A stretch of 10,259 nucleotides of DNA from Baffinella frigidus (Eukaryota > Cryptophyceae > Cryptomonadales > Baffinellaceae): assembly GCA_026770585.1 (NCBI GenBank), contig MU646310.1, positions 471,216 through 481,474 on the forward strand. The letters run 5' to 3'. The notes beneath the pieces are model-generated. The model saw only the letters and a program-made list of their open reading frames with translations. It was not told the DNA's origin and ran no database searches. Positions 5,808 to 10,259 of the stretch are shown here, one piece after another. The position numbers and the translations under genes are program-made. Position 1 is the first letter of the stretch. Each line of letters starts with the position of its first letter.

Positions 5808-5891
5808 GCACGGAGTAGCCAGCCGAGCCCCCCCCCGCTGCACCCTCCCCCGCGCGGGCAGCCACCATCGCCCTGTAATGCCGAACGCTTA

Positions 5892-6016
5892 CCACGCCAG
5901 GGCACTCGAACATCCACTTTTGACATCTTTTAAGGAAAATGCCTTGAATTCTTAAGTCAACCGCGTCAGATCTGACGCGGATAAGGCGTCGGTTTCCCTC
6001 GATCATTCTGGCGTGG
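5892..6016. mobile_element. Family Q element, copy Q1, in host unit 1
   Basis: The termini CCACGCCAG and CTGGCGTGG are perfect over 9 bp. The core has a perfect 20-bp palindrome CCGCGTCAGATCTGACGCGG at 5961-5980. Flanks are TA and CA. The uninterrupted host units read TTACGTCAAC and GTACGTTAAC at this point, so the target was TA and one duplicate has changed. 125 bp. Confidence 0.75.
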
Positions 6017-6091
6017 CACGTTAACGAGGGACTTACGGACTAACGCCCTGGATTGTTTTCCATTATAAAATTTGCGGCTGCACCCTCCCCA

Positions 6092-6272
6092 CCACACGAG
6101 GCTATCCTTGCGAACATAATAAAAGAACATTTTAAAATATGTGGGGAAATGATCACGTTTCCGTACGGATGTCCGTACGGAAACGTGATCAAATGCTGAC
6201 TTTTGACGTGTTTCCTGGGCAATAATCCAATAATTAACTTATGAATCTGTTCGCATGGATAGCCTCGTGTGG
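6092..6272. mobile_element. Family D element, copy D3
   Basis: The termini are CCACACGAGGCTATCC and GATAGCCTCGTGTGG, 181 bp. It is closely similar to D2 throughout. The centre at 6151-6190 is a 40-bp palindrome with mismatches only beside the midpoint. Flanks are CA and GC, so no duplication remains. It separates host units 1 and 2. A 108-residue frame (6040-6366, minus) is its translation. Confidence 0.9.
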
Positions 6273-6291
6273 GCAGCCACCATTGTCCTGT

Positions 6292-6493
6292 CCACGCCAG
6301 GGTAGAAGTGGGATTTTCATACACACTCGTTCGCAATAGATGGCTTATCCTGGTACACATTCTCATTTAAAAATATTATTGCGGCGGCAAAGAGCTCCAA
6401 TTCCCAACACGTTTGGCGTTTCCCCCGGGTAGAATCAACTTCACTTGAAGATCGTGTAGTAAAAATGAAATGTCGACTTATGACCTGGCGTGG
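6292..6493. mobile_element. Family Q element, copy Q2, in host unit 2
   Basis: The ends CCACGCCAGG and CCTGGCGTGG match perfectly over 10 bp and imperfectly for about 28. The core differs from Q1 and holds GTGTAGTAAAAATG at 6454, a variant of the ACTACAC motif. It splits the host string CCTGTAATGCCG between T and A. Units 1 and 3 show this string intact near 5873 and 6744. No 2-bp duplication remains. 202 bp. Confidence 0.75.
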
Positions 6494-6607
6494 AATGCCG
6501 AAAGCTTACGTCAACGAGGGACGGACGGACGGACTAACGCCCTAGATTGTTTTGCATTATAAAATTTGTACGGAGTCGCGTCCAAACAAGTCATCCGTTC
6601 CACTTCA

Positions 6608-6736
6608 CTGCCAGGGCGCAGTTTTTGTATTAGTCAACTCACCTGTGAATGTGTATTAAAGAAGTACCCAATCTGGGTACTTCGTTTCTAAGTTGACAGA
6701 TTTTGTGGGTGAATCGACTTTTACAAAATATCCGGC
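6608..6736. mobile_element. Family M half element, M1
   Basis: Starts CACTTCACTGCCAGGGCGCAG and follows the left arm of M2: a GTCAACTC string, a hairpin GAAGTACCCA / TGGGTACTTC at 6660-6682, GTTGACAGATTTTGTGGGTG, then TTTTACAAAATATCCGG. The last part matches the complement of M2's right arm better than its left. It stops where M2 would enter its centre. It is one arm only and lies between host units 2 and 3. Confidence 0.75.
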
Positions 6737-6763
6737 CATCGCCCTGTAACGCCGAAAGCGTAC

Positions 6764-6806
6764 GTTAACGAGGGACTTAACGCGGGACTTAAGACCCTCG
6801 TTAACA
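6764..6806. other. Inverted repeat in host unit 3
   Basis: GTTAACGAGGGA pairs with ACCCTCGTTAAC, one mismatch, around ACTTAACGCGGGACTTA. The left arm belongs to the host unit. The right arm is extra DNA specific to unit 3, followed by about 55 bp before the unit resumes at AAGTCCTAGACTGTTTTCC. A degenerate insertion may fill this gap; its other end is not clear. Confidence 0.45.
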
Positions 6807-6922
6807 GGGGACCTGTCAGCACTAAAACGATTTTAAAAGCAATTCCAGGACTTTTGAAGTCCTAGACTGTTTTCCATTATAAAATTTGTACGGAGTCGCG
6901 TCCGAATAAGTCCTCCGTTAAC

Positions 6923-7095
6923 GTACGCTTTTTGCATGAGCACTGACTAGACACACACAGCTTGAACACACAGAGCGCTGCGCACCGAGACAAAAGTCGA
7001 GAGTGGGACGTCTCAAAGCAAAAGTGGAACCTCTGTTAACTTTAGCAACAGTGGAGTACGCTTTTTGCATGCGTACTGATTAGACCCACACAGCC
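6923..7095. repeat. 39-bp direct repeat at 6923-6961 and 7057-7095
   Basis: GTACGCTTTTTGCATG and the following ACTGA.TAGAC.CACACAGC occur twice with four differences. The first copy is preceded by CCGTTAAC and completes host unit 3. About 95 bp lie between the copies. A relative with the same order of words (AACGTAAGCGTTTTGCATGA) lies at 8019 and 8372. Confidence 0.7.
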
Positions 7096-7218
7096 ACCAC
7101 TAGCAGCGTGTTAAGTTGACTTAAGCCGAAAAAGACCCCAAATGGTGTTAACGTGTTGAACACCATCTGCCCGGAGTGCCAGTCACTCTAACAGGGTAAC
7201 TAGCCCTCACAATGGGAG

Positions 7219-7311
7219 AAAACCGCCTTTTCTAACCCCCGTGATTTGTACTGGAGGTCGTCGGATTCCGACGGCCTGTGGTGCAAATCATAGGACTCGA
7301 AAAGGCGATTT
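7219..7311. other. Hairpin L
   Basis: AAACCGCCTTTTC pairs with GAAAAGGCGATTT (one mismatch). A second imperfect stem lies inside (TGATTTGTAC... with ...GTGCAAATCA), closing on GTCGG / CCGAC around ATT. The stretch 7096-7218 before it holds AACGTGTTGAACACCAT, which recurs near 4484, but no gene. The hairpin could be a decayed element. Confidence 0.5.
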
Positions 7312-7367
7312 GCGCCGCACACCGCCATCCGCTCCTCGTCCCGGTAACAACTTTACAGCATCTTCAT

Positions 7368-7525
7368 AGGCCAACGGCCTGAAAATGGGGTAGTTAGGCA
7401 TGCGGTATTGCCTAGGACCTCCTATCGTAGGCCAAGGGACCCTAGGACCAAAAAGTCTCGGCCTACGGTAGGAGGTCCTAGGCAATCCCGTAGGCCTAGC
7501 TACCCCATTTTCAGGCCGTTACCCT
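7368..7525. mobile_element. Family K palindromic element, copy K2
   Basis: The left arm AGGCCAACGGCCTGAAAATG through GGTATTGCCTAGGACCTCC pairs with the right arm GGAGGTCCTAGGCAATCC through CATTTTCAGGCCGTTACCCT. AT flanks both ends (7366-7367 and 7526-7527); TA/TA is equally possible if the ends are drawn one base inward. It matches K1 in arm layout (GTAGTTAGG / GGTATTGCCTA) but differs in the outer stem, where both arms change together. Confidence 0.8.
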
Positions 7526-7535
7526 ATTAACTCCT

Positions 7536-7630
7536 GGTACTGCTCGGTCATGACCCCCCCCCCTAGGACCACCATAGAACCCCAGGCATAGGCCTCCTGT
7601 AGGGTCCTAGAGGGGGGGCGGTCTCTTATG
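7536..7630. mobile_element. Family A element, copy A9, termini decayed
   Basis: The core has CCCCCCCTAGGACCACCATAG, CCTGTAGGGTCCTAG and GGGGGGGCGGTCTCTTATG. The left terminus is reduced to GGTACTGCTCGGTCATGACC and the right terminus stops after CTTATG. TTTAGGGTTT, a single telomere-like unit, follows at 7631-7642. Confidence 0.65.
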
Positions 7631-7790
7631 GTTTAGGGTTTACATGCCAGCGTGCGGGGCATTCGTCGTACACACCACGGACTAGCCATCCGATTTGTGG
7701 CTAGGCGGGGCTAGACAGCCGTAAGCGGTTGGCTGAAAAGGGTTGGCGAGGTTTGCGGTTGGCTGGGAAAGATATAGCATCCTCGACCAC
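7631..7790. other. Unassigned sequence
   Basis: GCGGTTGGCTG occurs near 7725 and again near 7755 within a loose direct repeat. No gene, RNA or paired terminus is visible. A 60-residue minus-strand frame over 7701-7883 has no recognisable feature. Confidence 0.4.
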
Positions 7791-7879
7791 CCACTTAGCA
7801 GCTCTTTCGGACGGTACTCGGACGTGACTCTCTAAAAGTCCTGTTACAAGTTGTCCGCGTGACCCTGATGTCTGGCCCG

Positions 7880-8018
7880 CCACTTAGCAGCGGCCGAGTT
7901 CCTTCCCCCCCGGATATCCGGGGGAAATGCGGTTGACATCCAATGCAAATGGACAAGATTCTAGTACAACTCGTTGAGATTGACTGTATCCGTGAAATCC
8001 CCAGTGGCTGCTAAGTGG
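7880..8018. mobile_element. Element R, CCACTTAGCAGC ends
   Basis: CCACTTAGCAGC at 7880-7891 is complementary to GCTGCTAAGTGG at 8007-8018. A perfect 18-bp palindrome CCCCCGGATATCCGGGGG lies at 7907-7924. A third copy of the left end is at 7791-7802, so two elements may overlap or one was rearranged. The outer bases CCAC...GTGG match families C, D, O, P and Q, but the flanks (CG and AA, or AC and AA) show no 2-bp repeat. Confidence 0.55.
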
Positions 8019-8076
8019 AACGTAAGCGTTTTGCATGACCTGATGTCGTCATCCGTCGCCTTTGCGACAATTCTAT

Positions 8077-8160
8077 GAAAATTACTACACATCGGTCCAC
8101 TTGTAAAGGACCTGTAAAGTTATTTTTTTTCAAAATCGTCACACTTCTAGCCTCGAGTGG
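8077..8160. mobile_element. Family C right half, copy C5
   Basis: GAAAATTACTACAC at 8077-8090, an ACTTGTAAAG stretch, then CACACTTCTAGCCTCGAGTGG at the end match the right half of C1 and C4. The left half is absent; host DNA (CATCCGTCGCCTTTGCGAC) abuts instead. Followed by TA. Confidence 0.75.
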
Positions 8161-8167
8161 TAACGTT

Positions 8168-8371
8168 TTGTCGAAATGGGCTCCGCGCGGAAAAAATCGA
8201 GGTCAGGTCAGCAACATTTTCCATTTTTTTTGCCTTTTTGTGTCATCTTATGTGTGGGAGATGCTATTTTGAGATAAAAACCATGCCTAAGATAGCATAA
8301 AAGTCCATTTTTTGGAAATTTTCCTGATTTCCTGACCTGACCTCGGTTCTGCGCGAAGCCCATTTCGACAA
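8168..8371. mobile_element. Element E, inverted-repeat element in a host repeat
   Basis: TTGTCGAAATGGGCTCCGCG pairs with CGCGAAGCCCATTTCGACAA with small indels. Further in, GAGGTCAGGTCAG pairs with CTGACCTGACCTC. Together they give arms of about 47 bp around an AT-rich centre. 204 bp. It separates AACG from TAAGCGTTTTGC, which are adjacent at 8019-8034. The target was probably TA, with TT now on the left and TA on the right. Confidence 0.8.
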
Positions 8372-8475
8372 TAAGCGTTTTGCATGACCTGATGCCGTCA
8401 TCCGTCGCCTTTGACGCCGCATCCTCCCCCGCCTTGTCCAGCGCCCAAAATCGAGAAATTGCAACCATTTTGTCA

Positions 8476-8513
8476 ACTTTTGAGAAATTTAGTACCATGG
8501 ATTTCTCAAAAGT
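8476..8513. other. Perfect 13-bp stem-loop
   Basis: ACTTTTGAGAAAT pairs with ATTTCTCAAAAGT around a 12-base loop (TTAGTACCATGG). It sits in DNA between the second host segment copy and element G. It may be the core of a decayed inverted-repeat element whose ends I cannot place. Confidence 0.6.
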
Positions 8514-8584
8514 GGACATCAACGGCTCCAATTCCCCCATTTTCCCATGTTCCGGTGGCCAACTTCTCCGCACAGCGCTCTACC

Positions 8585-8726
8585 TTTATCCGGGGAAACC
8601 TATTTTTCTTTCATTTGATCCCAATGAAAATTACTACACGAATGCTTTAATATTACTAGTATGAACGAACTGTGTGGTAATTTTCATTGCCATCAAATGA
8701 AAGAAAAATAGGTTTCCCCGGATAAA
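8585..8726. mobile_element. Element G, 55-bp terminal inverted repeats
   Basis: 8585-8639 (TTTATCCGGGGAAACCTATT through AATGAAAATTACTACAC) is complementary to 8672-8726 with 3 mismatches in 55, leaving a 32-base centre. CC flanks both ends (8583-8584 and 8727-8728). The inner end of each arm is GAAAATTACTACAC or a variant, the motif also found inside C, D1 and Q2. 142 bp, with no reading frame of its own. Confidence 0.85.
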
Positions 8727-8799
8727 CCTGATGTCGTGATCCGTCGCCTTCGAAGCTGCGTCCTCCCCCGCCTTGTTCAGCGCCCCCACCTCCAGCCTG

Positions 8800-8881
8800 C
8801 CACTCGAGAATGCACGAGGGGTCTATTTACATGTGGGGTTATAAACATTTGTACCAGGATAGGGTATTCCAACCTCGTGAC
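8800..8881. mobile_element. Family C left half, copy C6 (C3-like)
   Basis: CCACTCGAGAATGC, then TATTTACATGTGGGGTTATAA, then ACCAGGATAGGG and AACCTCGTG follow the left half of C3. No right half follows. With C5 (8077-8160) it brackets 640 bp, with both GTGG/CCAC ends facing inward, so the two are not halves of one interrupted element in its normal order. Confidence 0.7.
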
Positions 8882-9000
8882 TGTGCTAATTTCCTGCATG
8901 CCCCCAACCCCAGTGCCCGGCACTGTGTGAAAAAAAACGCCACGGGAAAAAGCTGGGCAAAAAGCACGCCCCTTCGTTCAGTGCCCCGATTTCGAGCCTG
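8882..9000. other. Dispersed repeat segment, copy 1
   Basis: CACTGTGTGAAAAAAAACGCC and ACGGGAAAAAGCTGGGC near 8923-8955 recur near 9289-9326 as CACTGTGTAAAAAAACTCCAC and GGGGAAAAGCTGGGC. No element ends are recognised around it and no coding frame is shared by the copies. Confidence 0.55.
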
Positions 9001-9149
9001 CCACCAACCCTCACAGCATGAGCAAATCGTTGAATTTGAGGCAACGTATTTCCCGTGGAGGCCGCCGGATTCCGGCATCCGTGGAGCCAGTTTTCCTTGA
9101 AATTGAAAAGTGAAAATGATCGATTTGCTCAACCCGTGAGGGTTGGTGG
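9001..9149. mobile_element. Element O, CCAC...GTGG class
   Basis: CCACCAACCCTCAC pairs with GTGAGGGTTGGTGG perfectly over 14 bp, and GAGCAAATCG / CGATTTGCTC continues the match. TG flanks both ends (8999-9000 and 9150-9151). The core has CCGGATTCCGG near 9064. 149 bp. A minus-strand frame of 97 residues across it has no support. Confidence 0.8.
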
Positions 9150-9172
9150 TGCACCCTGGCGCATCAGCTGCG

Positions 9173-9276
9173 TATCCCTTAAGTGGCCAGTAGGCTCATA
9201 GGCCCTACCGTAGGACCCTAGGACCTCCCTAGGACCTCGTGCGATCAAATTTGACCGCCTGGCCACTTCAGGGATA
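9173..9276. mobile_element. Family B element, copy B4
   Basis: TATCCCTTAAGTGGCC at the left and GGCCACTTCAGGGATA at the right (one mismatch in 16). 104 bp, the same as B1. The left arm has GGCCCTACCGTAGGACC, the right arm GATCAAATTTGACCG. If the outer TA is the target, the element proper is 9175-9274. Confidence 0.85.
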
Positions 9277-9287
9277 TCCTGCCAGAC

Positions 9288-9428
9288 GACACTGTGTAAA
9301 AAAACTCCACGGGGAAAAGCTGGGCCGTCCTGCAGATAAATTCCAGTGTCCGCCTATGGTGGGAGTTCCGCAAAACCTCAAGGACCTAACGGGGATGGCG
9401 TGCGATGGCGCCGCCTCGGGACAGATAC
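9288..9428. repeat. Dispersed repeat segments shared with 8923 and 10144
   Basis: The first part (CACTGTGTAAAAAAACTCC, GGGGAAAAGCTGGGC) matches 8923-8955. The second part (CTGCAGATAAATTCCAGTG, TCCGCCTATGGTGGGAG, ACCTAACG) matches 10147-10200. The frame that reads QCPPMVGVPQNL is not kept in the other copy, where it meets a stop. Probably host repeats that carried elements B4 and C4. Confidence 0.6.
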
Positions 9429-9636
9429 CCACTCGAGGCTGGAAGAGGGAGTATTTTAAATGTTGTGTTGTTAAATTTAGTACCAGTCACGGGCAGGCTT
9501 GGTCACGTATCTGCGGGATATCCCGCAGATACGTGACCACACGCCCCTATTTGTGTGAAAATCACTACACAACTTTTTTCCTTCTCTTGTAAAAGAAACC
9601 CTGTTTTAAAATAGTCACATTTCTAGCCTCGAGTGG
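9429..9636. mobile_element. Family C element, copy C4
   Basis: CCACTCGAGGCTGG at the left and TAGCCTCGAGTGG at the right. AC flanks both ends (9427-9428 and 9637-9638). The centre is a perfect 40-bp palindrome at 9500-9539. GAAAATCACTACAC lies at 9557-9570. 208 bp, closely collinear with C1 outside the inner core. Confidence 0.9.
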
Positions 9637-9653
9637 ACGGTCCTGAAAGTTAA

Positions 9654-9975
9654 CGCAGTGCACTGCCAGGGCGGAGTTTTTGTATGAGTCAACTCAAGGC
9701 GAAAAACGATTTTCGAAGTACTCATTCTGGGTACCTCGTTTCTGAGTTGACAGATTTTGTGGGTGAATTGACTTTTGTAGAATCTCTGGATTTGCAGTGC
9801 AGTGCGAGACAGCGCTGCGCAACCCACTGCACTGCGAATCCGGATATTTTGTAAAAGTCAACCCCCCCACAAATCTGTCAACTTTAGAAACGAGATACAC
9901 CATTGGTGTACTTCGATTTTCGATTTTCGTCTTAAGTCGACTAATACAACAACTTCGCCCTGGCAGTGCACTGCG
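9654..9975. mobile_element. Family M palindromic element, complete copy M2
   Basis: The ends CGCAGTGCACTGCCAGGGCG and complement are perfect over 20 bp. Two arms of about 140 bp face each other. Each has a GAGTTGAC / GTCAAC pair, a TAC hairpin (TACTCATTCTGGGTA; TACACCATTGGTGTA) and CAGATTTTGTGGGTG. The centre repeats the end motif (GCAGTGCAGTG and CACTGCACTGC, 9795-9838). M1 corresponds to one arm. Several frames of 60-105 residues are translations of the arms. 322 bp. Confidence 0.85.
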
Positions 9976-10259
9976 ATGAAAAGGATCGGTTCACAGGTTA
10001 TGAACCCATCAGATAGGGGCCACCAAAAGTCAATTTCCCCGAGCAGTGGTCTTCAAAAGTCAATACCGTTCCAGGGACCTGAAGGGTTCTGCTGCGATCC
10101 TCTGCACCGGGGAGTGTGATGCGATCCGAAAGAAGGCACGGCTTTTCTGCAGAACACGTTCCAGTGTCCGCCTATGTTGGGAGCTCGAAGAACCTAACGT
10201 ACCTCACCGACACAGCCGCGAAAGAAGTGCCCCGCGTGTTGCTAGGTAAGCCCCCCCCG
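9976..10259. other. Unassigned end of the window with a dispersed repeat
   Basis: CAAAAGTCAAT occurs near 10024 and 10053. TTCTGCAGAACACGTTCCAG and TGTCCGCCTATGTTGGGAG (10144-10181) repeat the segment near 9336. An open frame at 10046-10249 (67 residues, start MVFKSQYRSRDLKG) spans this repeat and shows no domain. No terminal repeats are visible before the window ends in a C run. Confidence 0.45.

Larger units (their letters stand above)
5859..6961. repeat. Three tandem copies of a host unit of roughly 110 bp, each interrupted
   Basis: The unit reads in order: GCAGCCACCATCGCCCTGTA, ATGCCGAAAGCTTACG, TTAACGAGGGACTTACGG, ACTAACGCCCTAGATTG, TTTTCCATTATAAAATTTG. Unit 1 is 5859-6091 and broken by Q1. 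Unit 2 runs from 6273 to about 6607 and is broken by Q2. Unit 3 starts near 6737 and has extra sequence after AGGGACT. D3 lies between units 1 and 2, M1 between 2 and 3. Units 2 and 3 also share TACGGAGTCGCGTCC. Each unit has one ATTATAAAA; I see no gene beside it, so a promoter role is not supported. Confidence 0.8.
8019..8750. repeat. Host segment repeated three times (ACCTGATGTCGTCATCCGTC)
   Basis: Copies are at 8019-8067, 8372-8416 and 8726-8750. The first two also share TAAGCGTTTTGCATG. The second and third continue into CCTCCCCCGCCTTGT.CAGCGCCC. Each lies directly beside a mobile element: R ends at 8018, E at 8371 and G at 8726. No conserved reading frame is evident. Confidence 0.75.

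Noticed and set aside
6060-6890. ATTATAAAA, three times, as TATA-box promoters
   Set aside because: It is simply part of the tandem host unit; no coding region follows at a suitable distance.
9239-9592. 117-residue plus-strand frame
   Set aside because: It crosses the end of B4, a dispersed repeat and most of C4; the middle part is not kept in frame in the repeat copy near 10144.
10046-10249. 67-residue plus-strand frame at the window end
   Set aside because: It overlaps a dispersed repeat whose other copy does not keep this frame, and no domain is visible.
1-10259. An autonomous transposon or transposase gene for these elements
   Set aside because: No frame exceeds about 158 residues and none shows a transposase motif. 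All the elements here are too short to encode one.

Overview
The window looks like nuclear DNA from a eukaryote, probably an alga or related protist. It has no prokaryotic gene layout and almost no credible coding sequence. It holds degenerate CCCTAAA-type telomere-like repeats and is packed with short non-coding inverted-repeat elements of the MITE or snap-back type. Translations of the first element family give strings such as RGTSLIRNRxPLGPYSRTMP. From memory these resemble spurious predicted proteins of cryptophyte-like algae, but I cannot check this and put little weight on it. By my rough tally about half of the 10.3 kb is inverted-repeat elements from more than a dozen families. No transposase or other enzyme of mobile DNA is visible.

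Layout. 1-1600: a cluster of family A palindromes (TIR CAGGGGTACCTCGCTCAT, flanked by TA) separated by repeated spacers, with one family B element (TATCCCTTAAGTGRCC ends). 1600-2350: low-information DNA, a second B element and the single P element. 2350-3600: D elements around the one stretch that looks like the 3' end of a gene (minus strand, 2741-2974), plus a partial second copy of that segment (3384-3472) between two A elements. 3600-5325: C elements, a K palindrome, degenerate telomere-like DNA, and a C element nested inside a B element. 5375-5820: a (CCCTCAR)n heptamer array bordered by a 13-mer, then element I. 5859-6960: three copies of a host unit of roughly 110 bp, each broken by different elements (Q1, D3, Q2, M1). 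7100-7630: hairpin L, K2 and a decayed A. 7790-8880: a host segment repeated three times and interrupted by R, C fragments, E and G. 8900-10259: O, B4, C4 and the large M2 palindrome between short dispersed repeats.

How the parts fit together. Five families (C, D, O, P, Q) share CCAC...GTGG ends. Seven of their eleven complete copies have an exact 2-bp direct repeat on both sides, and the two bases differ from copy to copy (AG, GG, CC, TT, AC, AT, TG). One of these, C3, sits inside the terminal repeat of B3. Removing C3 with one TT leaves a 105-bp B element beside complete copies of 104 bp, so the inserted unit and its 2-bp duplication are visible within the window. Families A and B appear to use TA targets. 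The centres of C elements are palindromes whose inner halves differ between copies but stay self-complementary. The window is best read as a layered, non-autonomous transposon graveyard that preserves its own insertion history, not as a gene region.
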